Below, in pieces: positions 1 to 11,700 of a stretch of 64,000 nucleotides of DNA. Positions within the stretch are counted from its first letter, which is position 1; each line of letters opens with the position of its first letter. This stretch comes from Lithospermum erythrorhizon (Eukaryota > Streptophyta > Magnoliopsida > Boraginales > Boraginaceae): positions 372,001 to 436,000 of the forward strand of contig JADFUC010001367.1 of the NCBI GenBank assembly GCA_019722365.1. Direction: 5' to 3'. A program made the position numbers and the translations under genes. Under the pieces are notes generated by a model. It made no database searches. It had not been told where the DNA came from and saw only the letters and a list, made by a program, of their open reading frames with translations.

Positions 1-776
1 TCTGATGCTTAATCTTGGGTGGTAGAACCATTAGTCTCGATAGCTCTTCTCCGCCTCGAGATGAGCAAGCTCAAGCCCGTTTCACGCGAACTTTCGCGTT
101 ATGCATTTCGTGTGAATAAAAATGTCCATTTTATTAAGTGTGTTATTCCTGCGGTCCAGATTTCGGAGAACTTTGCGATATTGTTGAATTTAGTGGATCG
201 GCGTTTAATTTAATAGGATTGCTCATGTTTCAATTTTTTTGGTGTAGTTGCGTTCTCCCCGAATGATTTATCGTTTTATGGACTATCTTTATTGACTTAT
301 TATTCGTTCGTTTAATTATTTGATCATACTAATGATTTATTAAAGTAATTGTCTGAGCCTAATGTAAGTACAATCCAATACTCTAATACTAATATATTAT
401 GAATAATTAAATATTTAGTTGAAATCCTAATAATTTAAAAATAATTAAATATATATGATCGGTGCGATTCGGTTCGGTGCGGTCGGTTTAAGGTAAAAGC
501 TATGGCTAAAAAGTTTGGTTTGAAATTATTCAAACCATACATTTCGGTATCAAAAAAAAATGCCAGACTTGAATAGGTTCAAATCGGTGCGATTCGATTT
601 TTTTTCCAATATGGTCATCCCTAATATGAATGATAGCACCAAAAATTGAATATGGTTGTAGTGGGAGTTGAATTTTGATTCTCAAGGTGGAAGTGTAAGT
701 CCCTAACCATTATGTCATGTTGATGATTTGTTAATATGTGTATAATAATTGATAAACTTATTTGGTATTAAATAAT
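1..776. other. AT-rich intergenic DNA, no gene seen
   Basis: No open frame with a recognisable domain. At about 460-620 there is a stretch with repeated GGTTCGGTGCGGT/GATTCGGTT-like words, a kind of degenerate repeat common in plant intergenic DNA. Nothing else is supported. Confidence 0.5.
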
Positions 777-777
777 A

Positions 778-1101
778 CTCCGTCCAATCCTTAATGTTTT
801 GTCGCTTATGTTGTTTTTCTTGGTTTTAAGATAGTGAACATTTGACAATTTGAGGCTTCATTTAATAATAATTAATGATCCAAATGTTCCTTTTTTATTT
901 TTATGACTTACCATTTATTAATTTTTCATTAATTTTACTCTCAAAACTAAAAACTTTATGGGAAATATATTTATGAGAAATATATTTGATTTCATTAATT
1001 AAGAATATATTTAACAAAATATGGTGTAAAACAGATTAAGCAACAAATAATCTGAATAAATAAAAATTGGTTAAACGACAAACATTAAGGATTGTAGGGA
1101 G
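778..1101. mobile_element. Stowaway-like MITE
   Basis: The left end reads CTCCGTCCAATCCTTAATG and the right end, on the opposite strand, reads CTCCCTACAATCCTTAATG. This gives terminal inverted repeats of about 30 bp with few mismatches. TA dinucleotides at 776-777 and 1102-1103 look like the TA target duplication of Tc1/mariner-type MITEs. The 324 bp interior is AT-rich and non-coding. Family assignment rests on the CTCC(C/G) start and the TA sites only. Confidence 0.75.
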
Positions 1102-1458
1102 TATATAAATAACAGAATAAGGTGAATTAATATATTATGTTTAAATAATATATAAATAAAAGAATAAGGTGTAATTAAAATTTATTTCAATAAATACTTT
1201 AAATGTTTCTATTTAAATCATGAAAGTTATTTAGTATTGCATAATAAACAGACAACAACATAAGATTAATTAATATATTATTTTTTAAATAATAAATATT
1301 ATTGTGTCAAATAATATATTATTAAAAGAGAAATATTCATTATAATATTGCAAAGTAATAAGATTATATTCTAATTCTTTTAATTATATGATAAAATTTG
1401 TTTAATGTTGAATATTGTTCGGTTCGCTAGTTAATAATGAGCCCGTCTGTAGGTTTGA

Positions 1459-1510
1459 CACGTGTGGACTTTACAGGTGGAACCTCCTCTACTACCTAAT
1501 CTATATATAG
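1459..1510 (+). promoter_or_regulatory. G-box and TATA box of the RING-H2 gene
   Basis: CACGTG inside ACACGTGTGG (1459-1464) is a G-box/ABRE-like element. TATATATAG at 1502-1510 is a good TATA box about 90-100 bp upstream of the first ATG (1599). The spacing suits a short 5' leader starting near 1535-1545. A G-box suggests bZIP/bHLH or abscisic-acid responsive control, which is an inference. Confidence 0.55.
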
Positions 1511-1689
1511 ACACAATATTTCATACACTTCTCTCATTCTTAATTTCTTATCATTCTTAATTTCTTATCATTCAACCTCATCAATATCATCATATATTAT
1601 GGCGTCTCCAAATAGCGATGAACAAGCAAGTTTTGGCGTATCATTATGGGTATTAATGGTGCTTATCGAGGCAGCAACAAGCAAGATTT

Positions 1690-2073
1690 GTGCGGCCACA
1701 AGTTCCATATCCAACTGCTTCTGACATCGACAATGTAATAATATTGGATGATGTTCCTTACCATCAAGAAACTGTTTTCAACGATGATGTTATGGTAGTT
1801 GATGAAATTGGTGGTCAAGAAAATCGACTGACTAAAAGAACAATAAGGAGGAATCTAAAAACCAAGATTTTCAAGAAAGGCAACAAGTCCGAGGAGAATG
1901 ATGAAACATGTGCAATTTGCTTGAAGGATTTTGAGGAAGATGAGAATATTGGTATTCTTTCATGCCAACATCAATTCCATAGAGACTGTTTAACCAACTG
2001 GTTGATCAACAAAAATTCTTGCCCTATGTGCCGAGCAACAGCTATAGTACTCATCAATAACCAAATTAGATAA
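1690..2073 (+). CDS. RING-H2 finger protein (probable E3 ubiquitin ligase)
   Basis: The C-terminal half carries a complete C3H2C3 RING: Cys74, Cys77, Cys92, His94, His97, Cys100, Cys111 and Cys114, numbered from 1690, with a Trp at 104 in the usual E2-contact position. Such proteins pass ubiquitin from an E2 to substrates. The part before the ring is acidic, then basic (KRTIRRNLKTK), with no membrane segment, so it resembles small soluble plant RING proteins. The start is uncertain. The open frame has no ATG until 1792 (about 93 residues). The ATG just below the TATA box (1599) opens a different frame that stops at 1722-1724, and a stop at 1654 closes the RING frame upstream. Either translation starts at 1792 after an upstream ORF, a small intron joins the frames, or one indel has broken the N-terminus. 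The ring itself is intact. Confidence 0.8.
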   Translation: MRPQVPYPTASDIDNVIILDDVPYHQETVFNDDVMVVDEIGGQENRLTKRTIRRNLKTKIFKKGNKSEENDETCAICLKDFEEDENIGILSCQHQFHRDCLTNWLINKNSCPMCRATAIVLINNQIR

Positions 2074-2199
2074 GCAGTGCCACAAGTAGCATAGGGTTAA
2101 TTAATCGAAAACTTAGTCGTGATAATGTATGATTTTTTATTTCAAGTACTTCCTTTTATTGATTTTTCTCATTCCTTTTTATTGATTATGACAGAAAAC

Positions 2200-2338
2200 A
2201 AACAACATTGAACGAGCATCAGACTGGCTACCAGTGGTTAGGAGGCGCCAGGTGTTGAGGTCGCAGTTTAGGTCTCATTATAAGGGGTAGGGGTGAGGTG
2301 GTTGGGGTTTAAAAAAAAAAAAAAAACAACATTGAACG
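2200..2338 (+). mobile_element. SINE insertion with 15 bp target-site duplication
   Basis: A body of about 110 bp begins with AGCATCAGACTGGCTACCAG, has a tRNA-like internal region (GAGGTCGCAGTTTAGGTCTC resembles a B box), and ends in a run of about 16 A. It is bracketed by identical AAACAACATTGAACG copies at 2200-2214 and 2324-2338. A perfect 15 bp duplication plus a poly(A) tail is the signature of LINE-driven retroposition. It lies just 3' of the RING-H2 gene and may fall in its 3' UTR. The perfect duplication implies a fairly recent insertion. Confidence 0.75.
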
Positions 2339-2794
2339 CATAATAAGATTGAGAATAACACTTTTCAATGTAGAAGACAACATAACTTTCAATGTGATAA
2401 ATGGATAAGTGCTACATCATCCATTCAATTGAATGCGCCTAAGCAAAAATCAATAATTAGCAAATGCATTAAAAAGCAGACAAAATTTTACAGAGTAAAT
2501 CACCGTTAACGAGCATTACATCTCTAGTAACGTAGTAATATATACAGAGAATATACGATTGCAACCCATTTAACCCATTATATTCATACATTCATCTATC
2601 TATTGGCTCTCAACAGCAGTATGGAATTAAGTAATCAGTGCATGAGAGATCGTTTGAATCGTTCCAATGGCAGGGGGAGTTATCCACATTTAGTTAACCG
2701 CCTTTGCGCTTTTGAGCACCTGCCCCCCATAGTATAATAAGGCCATCAGGCAAACGACTGATATTTGCGTTTCTGATTGCCTTTTACATATTTA
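2339..2794. other. Intergenic / KEA 3' flank
   Basis: No coding signal. The sequence lies between the SINE and the stop codon of the minus-strand KEA gene, so its right part is probably the 3' UTR of that gene. No clear polyadenylation signal could be assigned. Confidence 0.4.
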
Positions 2795-5700
2795 TCATAA
2801 AGTGTGAGACCCTTGGACCATCACGCTGAGGCGTTTAGCACTCTCTGAGCGAGGAATATCGCCTTTAAGTCCAATCTGGGATTAAAAGAGATATGCAAGA
2901 TTCAAAACCTCTTTTAATGATAATAATTTTAAAGGTGTACACTATACGTAACCGTCGAGCAAACCACAAGGTTACCTCGGTTGACGGATCAGGAGAAAAC
3001 CATTTTAGCAATACTCCAAGACGTACTACTGCAGGAATCATCTTGAAAAGCAATGGGGTAGTAACCTGCATTAAGCATGTGTTAGCACATTATGGATCCA
3101 CATGCAATTGAAAAACTAGACCAACTGTTAAGCAGATAATAGTTAAATATTAGCACCCATAACAAATCTTTAGACAGTGTAGCAGGAAATACGAAAAGCA
3201 TTGTTTCTTACGAGACTAAGAGCCGTTGTCCCAAGTAGCAGCATATATACTTTACCCTGAAACAGTAAAAAATCGAGTTAGATAGTAGATACAGATAAAA
3301 GAAGCAAAGAAGGTCATCCTTTAGGACAATAATAAATACAAAATCGTTATGTAGTTGCTTAATGCACTCGTCATGCATGCATCATACTTTGGACTTTTAA
3401 AATGCTACTCCTAGATCGTTCAAAAAGGATGCTTTTACTTGGGCACTAATCAGTCGACTGGAAACAGTTCTTATAATTGAATCAAACCAAATTTGGAAAC
3501 CTGAAAACATATTATTGAAGTAAAAACTAAGAGGATTGCAAAAAAAATGGTATTAGAAAGCCAAGTTTTCTGCTAGTTGATTTAGTAATGAGTTAATATC
3601 ATCAATTACCTCAATTAAATGATGATTTGATGCCCGGCTTAGAAGAACAAAAGCAAATTCTCCAATTTGAGCCAATGACATTCCAACCTACACACATCAA
3701 CACTTAACAATCATTCGCTGCACAATTTTACTACAAAGTCGACAAATGTGATGTTTGGAGGGATTGATTTAAAAGCCATGCAATGCCAATAGAATTGGTC
3801 TATGAAATTGAATAGTATTTCAAAACAGTTCTTCTAGAAGTGATTTTAAATACTAAGATTTCAAATCCAGTCCACAAATCCAACTGTATCAATCAAAACA
3901 GACATAAAAGTAGTTTTGAGTCTTACAAGGAGAGAAGTCTTGTTTCCGTAACCAAATCCTTTGACTACCACAGCAACTACAATGGTTTTAATTACGATAA
4001 CCAATATAACTGCTGCCAGTAAAATATCAATGTGATTCCAAAGGAAATGAACATGGATAAGCATTCCAATGCTGGAAAGGAATAGAGCAGCAAACAGATT
4101 CCGGATTGGCTCAACCTATAAAATAGTGAAACCCAAGTTTGATGATTATAAACAATTTTAATGGAAAATGTTGGCCAGGCCAGCTTCTGCAGTTGAGAAT
4201 GCTCATGCTGGAACAGCAATAATTAGGCGAACACATATATTATTATAAACCTTAAATGAAAGTATCATCTCATGTTTCAAATGTACATGCACATTTCCTC
4301 TGCAATAGGTTGCTACATTCTTAACAGAGGTCATTTACTCTATGTTTGGTAGGAAACATTTCACTTCCCCAATTTTTTTTACCGATCATGTTCATTTCAC
4401 TGAGGTTTTTTCAAAGAAAGCTATCACGGGGAACCTGGAAAGCATCATATCATAGGTCATTGAAGAACTCAGTCTCACATTGGTAGAACAAGACCTTCCA
4501 AGCGAGTAATAATGTACTAGACTACTCCCCCTATTGTCAATTGATTTTTAAGGTGGAACCCATGGTTTCTTAAAATAGGCTTCAATCTTTCAAATAACTG
4601 AGAAAATGTACTACTAAACTCACACAATCCTAAAACATGTAATAGCTTGAACTAGCAGCACAAAACTTTACCTTCACCAATACTACTACCCATACCTCAT
4701 ATATAGCACGTTTGTTGATCAGTCGGCAACAGTAATGTAAGGTTTAAATTTTTAGCTATAAACTTTTCGATTAATCAAAGCTATTGTACCAAATTTAAAG
4801 CTCGTTCAGGTATGCTGTTCCTTTCATATTTGATTCTTCTCACCAACTTTTCCTTAAAATAGACTATAAATTTATCTCAAATGTCAGATGTTAACGATGA
4901 CTTCAAAGTTACTGCGAGACTCTATTGGCAAAGTTACCCGTCAGGTAGCTGCTTGTTTATGAAATATTGTGTCCTTAGTTAAAGTTTTTTTCGGATGGAG
5001 ATGAAGAGGGTTAGTGAAAAGGAAGAATTGGCAAGGAATATGACGCTACCTCCACTCCTTTTTGATGGGTTTTTTTTTTTTTGGAGTTAATACATACATT
5101 GAAGTAGTAGTCTAGACTCTAGAGAATATAAATGAACCTAAATAACAGTTTCAGGAATAAAAATATAAAAGAAAAACTGAAACTCTCCAAACTAAAATGG
5201 GTTGGAGGGAATTATCGATTAATTTGGAAATACTAATCACCTTTACATGATTCTCCACACACACAGAATAAGTAGATATTGTAACAAAATTTAGGATTTC
5301 TGTAGTTGGTTTTCAAATCTTCTACTTTTAAATTTTAGATTATTAACTATTCCAAAAATGAAGGACAATATCATTGCTAAATAGAGCTTCTACACTAAGA
5401 GATGATAGTGAAACCACCACTAGTCATTGTTACATGGTAAGTGAAAAGAGGTACCTGCTCAAGTGTGAACTGACCAAGATCAGTGGTTGATATCATCACT
5501 CCAGCAGCAAAAGAACCCAACTCAAGGCTTAGACCAAGCTTGTCGCTACACTGTTGAGACAAAACAGCCCTTTAATTCACATGAACAAATAGCATATGAA
5601 TGTAATGCGAAATGCAAATGGGATCAACATATATTTATTAAGTACTCCCTCCACCACGAATGTAGTTAAGTATATCATTCATTGGTTGACTACTTGACTT

Positions 5701-8700
5701 TAGAAGCGATCATTCATGAATTAAGCTTCACTAGCATTTCTCAATGTGTGCTATTTTTTAATGTTTTAAGTAATACGTAGTAGCATTTTGTTGTTTTAGG
5801 ATTAAATATTCATGTTTCATCAATAAAAGGATACTCATTTTTGCTTGAAGCACGATAAACTATCTGCACATAATTAGTTTACACAGTAGGTAGTAGTGTA
5901 GTACGTTTTGGTCACCCTAGTTAGCTGACTGGAGCATAGAAGTTATAAATTATGATCCTCGAAGTCATTAAATAGTAAATGGGAACTTGATAAATTTAGT
6001 AATAATTTAAAAATTCTTCAATTATTTCAGCTTTGTACTCAAATACACTGCATTTAGATGCTTGCACACATTAAATGTATACAATATACAACAATAACAA
6101 GAGGGGGAGAAAATAAAAGTTGAACCGTGTGGGAGTTGGTGTGGCTGTAGGACTTATATAATTCCAAAGTCTTGTTCTAGGATTCAATCGACACTAGTAG
6201 TACTATTGGAAGAGTTTAGAAATAAAAAACTATACAAACTCAGAGATAAAAAATTATAAAAAACAAAAGTAGGAAGCGAGACAAACCCAAGCCACTAGCA
6301 AGCAGAAAGCCACTGATGCTAGTTGGTAAAGTTCATTATTCTGCATAGATTTCAGAAACGTGAGTTAATAGGAAGACATCATAGAGCTATAGAAATCGTT
6401 GGGCATCCAGCAACCTCACCTGTGATGACAAGCTTATCATCAGCTTAAGAAGCCAAGGTATAAAAGTCCGTGACAATACCGTTAATATAACCAAGAACAC
6501 CATTAAAGTCATTAACCTGGGAAAGAAACAAAGTGAGAACATGCCTTGAGAGATATTATACCAATGTGCATGAGCAAAAAGATGTTAGCTCAAAGCATAA
6601 TTGTAGTAAATGCATGAATTCCTTTGATCAAACTCGATACATGTGCTTGTTTCCATTTTCATCACTAAAATAATGTGCAATGGATGATGGCAATTTGTGT
6701 ATTCTCTCAAGTTTGTGCATCAGAGTCATCTTCAAATGATTGCTTGCATGTTAAGTACAAATAATTATTTCATAAATGGATATATATTTAGTCTATGATC
6801 TCTTACGATTTGGCCATGGAAACAATTCCTTGGAGGACACCTGTACCACAGAATTGGAATATTAAATAACAACCTTTCACAATCCTGGCAGGGAGGATAT
6901 CACAAACATATAGTAAAGTAGATTATAATGTGAACAGAAGCCATCAGAGCTCAATCGAAGAAGAAGCAAAAAAAAATATTTGTCCAACAAAATTATGGTA
7001 TTTCAAATACAATCCTGAAGAATTAGAGTCCCGATAGTAACTTGCCCATGAATAGTACTAATACTATTCTTTTCCATCAGGAATTTCAAAACCTACAAGA
7101 TTAAAATTGCCAGTCTTCGATACCGGACAATTAAAATGAAGAACATTCACCCTATAGTTCTGTAACGCGTCTCCCTAAAAATCCAAGTCTAAGGGTATAA
7201 CCACTGCCAGGAGATTGAGAGATCTGTTTCGGCATAAACCTTCTGTCTTTAAAAGTTTAAACTTTATTGTAGTTGAACTAATACTGGACACTCATAAGCT
7301 AGACAAATATTTGTTCTTAACTAATTAGATTAACAGAATACTTATGGTGATAAATGGACTAGAAAGTTATATTTACTCAATTACTGCAACTTTCTGTTAG
7401 GTATGATGTATGCTGAAGCTGATAGACGAATGTAAGGAACGGAGCATCAGTTTAGTAAGTGCATTGACTATCTTCACATTTGAAAATAATTCCAAATGTA
7501 TATTGAAAGCATTCTATATCAGGAAATTACAATTGAGTAAGTAGATGAACGTAAATAAATATGATACCACTGCAGTCGAAGACATTGACAGGAATACGCC
7601 AACAAAAACCCCTTCAGATGCCTCTCCACCACATAACTGCAAGAAGGAAAAGGAGCTGGAATCAGAAGATTAAAAGAAGCCATGAGTAGGAAGCAAAAAT
7701 ATGGCTGTAATTCAACAATTGAACAGATAGCTAAAATGGGAGGAAGAAACTCCACTATTTAAATACTTCAAGGGTATTAATAATAATGAAGTGGTGAGGT
7801 AGGACTCCCAAATCTATAAAAGCTAATTGATGCTGAAGTAGCTTGATAATCGGGTCTGTTTGATAAAATCGAAGTATAAAAAATCTGAAAGTCTGAATAT
7901 ATGGAATTGAATACTACATTGCAGAAAATGAATTTTGCAGAAAATAGTTATATAGATCTGGTTTTCTAAAATGCAAATAGGTTGTTCGATAATGGATCAG
8001 TTGAAAGTAATACTGTGCTGAGTTGTATGGACAACTCTAACCTTTCTTATTAATCAAATATTATAGTTCATAATACCTTAGAAGGTAAAAAAAAAAATCA
8101 AATTGAATAATTAACTTTCCAAATAAAAATAAATTGTCAAATTAATAAATACACATATTAACATTCTAAGCATGTGTATTATTTTGGCTCCCACCTAAAA
8201 AGCGGGTAAGGGGTGAGTACACATTCTTGCTAAATAGCAAAGGAGTTTGTTTCGCGAATTCATTTCAGTGGAGTGTATTATCTACTACTTTAATAAATAA
8301 GAAGTAGGTAGTGTAATGGGCGCTATTCGATATATTCATTATCCAAAATTCGAAGAATATAATTTTTGACTCATATAACATGAAAGAAAAAACTATACTA
8401 ATATAAAAAATATAATGATTATGTCAAATAAAAATAATAGTAATAAACATTTATTCATTCCCCCTCGCTAGAAGCGGGAGCACTCAACCATTAGGCATGC
8501 TATGGTGTTATGGGATTAGTTATTCAGTAATTTATTTTAAATAATTAACATAGCTGATTTACACCGGTTCGAAAAATGATAAAAAGACAAATATAACCTT
8601 TAAATATTTTTAGATAAAATAACCCAATACATCAGGGAGATAATATGATTAATAGATATAGATTTCATTCAGTTACTTAAAATAAGTGTAATGTGTTGCA

Positions 8701-11700
8701 ACTAAATAAGTAAGATTGGATTTAAAATCTAAAAAAGGATTCATTAAGGGATTAAAATTATCCTATTATCAGACACACTTAATCGAAAAGTGAAGCAACA
8801 ATTAATTTTAAGAGCTGAATTATTTTATAAAAAAATACCATGCAGTAGCAAAATAAAATAGTTCAATAAATTAAAGCATAAAATAAACTTGTAAAGTGGA
8901 GATTCGAGAAGGAAAGATATCATACAGATGCTGTTATTCCACACAAGCACATGAAGAGAAAAATCTGAAGTAATCCTCCTAACAGAGCAACTGCTCGAAC
9001 AATGCGAAGCTGCAACACAAACAAGAAGAGTTATATGTCATGACATCAAGTAAATCAACAAGGCTCCAAAATCTTGGGAGCTAAGTGTAAAGCAAAGCTT
9101 CGCAGAAGAGAACTCCAACCCAAGAGCAAAAAGTAGAAAAATAACACCAAACTGAGCTACTGTTTCAACCTGCACACTTGCACCAAATACAATGTAAACA
9201 AAGGTAGTTTGGAAACTATATAAATTTGTCATCTAAGAATGAAAAAGATAGAAACAAAATTAAACAAAATATCGGCTACAAATATGTTGAGAGTCATATC
9301 ATGGGTCAAAGCATGTAGAGAAAATATTACTCCCTCTATCTCTAAAAGATTGTCCAGTTTTGAATATTTATGGTCGACTTTTAAATTTTGAAACTCAAAT
9401 AAATTTGTATGTGTTGTATATTATTTTGTAACAATATCAGAATATAGTATTTTGAATATACTTTAGTATTAACATGAGAATTTTGATTCAAATCAAAGTT
9501 ATGTGACATTATGACGGTAAAATTTGTTAATTTTGACCATAGAAAAACAGATTGGATAATCTTTTAGGGATGGAGGTAGTATTTTGTATCTTCTTCATAA
9601 TTCAAAGGTTATAACACATCAGCATGAACCAAGAAGCAAGTTTAGAAGTGATAATTTTCATACAAGCATGGGGCTGATTACTAGATAACTTCAACAAAAG
9701 ATCTGGTTCGAACCATCATTATTATATGACCAAGATATTTCAAGGATTTATGTCGCCCATAACTCTAGAAGGAGAATGGTAGACAATTTTTCGTAAGGGA
9801 AGACAAACTATGAAAAACTCTTATAGATAGTTAAATATAACTTCTATTTTCAAATGGTGATAATTAAATTTCAATTAAGAAATATTAGATAAAAAGAAAA
9901 TATAAATGTGATAAATCAGAGATGCAGATTATAAATTAAAAATAAAATCTATAAAGTAGAAGCCACAAGGAAAAAGTAGGAAGCAACATACTTGCACCAT
10001 TTCACTGACAACACTCAGACCTCCAGGTCCGATAATAGATCCTGCTAACAGATACCCAGTAATAACCTACACCATATTTCCGGAAAATTAAAAATAAAAA
10101 AACGTCGTGAGAATATCTAAAGAATCAGTTCATCTATCATATAACTAAAACAGTAAATGTCATAAAATATACAAATATAAGTGATGCAGTTCAAAAGTTC
10201 TTCATAATGAGGAAGAGACCACAGAATAGTATTGATGAACAGACCGGTTGTCCAGCACAGGCAAAGGCAATGCCACCACAGGTCGCAGACACAATAACAA
10301 CCACAAGATCTGATATCAATCTGCCAATAATATGACAAAAAATATTGAATATGTTTAGAATAAATATGTTAATATAACCGAACTCATATCAAATTCAGTA
10401 ATTGGCAAGTAAACGAATCTCAAGTCTAACTGTAGCACAGGAAACTTTGATTTGCGATTGGACATGATGAACACATTATCCTGAATAATATCCAGCAACG
10501 GATAAAAATATGAGAGAAGTCAATCTTTGGATCATTTTACAAATTGAAATTTACTATCATATTCACACCTAGTTATGTAATAATAATGAAGTGGAAGACT
10601 ATGGCTTGGTTTAGTTTCCTTGCCATGGTGAGAAGTGGAGGTAGAAGGGAGCAGTCCCCTTAACAAGTAAGGAAAATTAAGGAAAGTCACTCTACATTTT
10701 TGTATTTGGTATGGAGGGAAGAAAAGGGGAGGATTTGAATAATTTCAAATGGCAATCCTGGTATGTCTCCCTCCATTCTCAAATTCCAGCAGGACTAATA
10801 TATGTTACCTTCCCATCTACATTCCCTTCACCCCAAATTACATGGTACTTTGGATAGAAATAAAGCATATATATATCAAACATATTAGCACAAGAATATA
10901 TACCTTTCTGTCAATCAAGGTTGGAGTATCCTCTTGTTGGTTATCATTATCCAAGTTGAAAACGTCGTGAAACTTGAATGACCTAAAACCACAGAATATT
11001 TCAACAATCATCAGGAAATACACTTCCTCTAAATGTGAAAATCTATTATTGAAGTACTGCTACTAGATACTTCAGGTCTTCTGCTTAATGTTCAAATTCA
11101 ACTTGTGTATAAGAATGCATACTTTTCATCCTTGGTTTCATTCTTCTTGGGTTTGACCCTAGCAACAGTTTCCAGAATTGCCTACAAAAATCAAACATCT
11201 CATATAAGGATGTTCAGAAAACAGGATGAAAAAATGTGACTCATGCCAGGGAAAGCAATGCCTTGTAGCATAAATTACTTGAGAGCATTGAGAGGGTGCT
11301 TGGCAGCTATTTTCAGCTCAGTCGATACGTAAGGTATATTAGAAACAGATCCCAAGTTCAAACTTTTTGTAGGAATATTGGTTATGAGAAACACCCCGTC
11401 TAAGACAAATACTAGCATGATAATCCAAGATTCCCTCTTCCATTCTAAATAGAAAGAAATAAGCACAAACCATATGGACCCTAATTTAACAAGTAGCCAC
11501 TAGTTCTAAATGTGGCCTCAAAACCTTTCTCTTTGCTAAATACAAATGCATATTGAATTTATAGCTGCCAATGTCCACAAAAAGGAAAGACATGACAAAT
11601 CACTCTATCCTGACAATCATACAAAAACCATTAAGCATGCATGAATTTCAACTTTTCATTTCATGATTAAGCCATTTCCATATTTTCCATCTGGAGCAAG

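Noticed and set aside
2700..2760. Possible tRNA-like stretch
   Set aside because: No complete cloverleaf with A and B boxes could be folded by eye; it is more likely the KEA 3' UTR.
10117..10338. Minus-strand frame of 73 codons across KEA exon 6
   Set aside because: It is the wrong frame of the exon; the frame joined to neighbouring exons reads LISDLVVVIVSATCGGIAFA.
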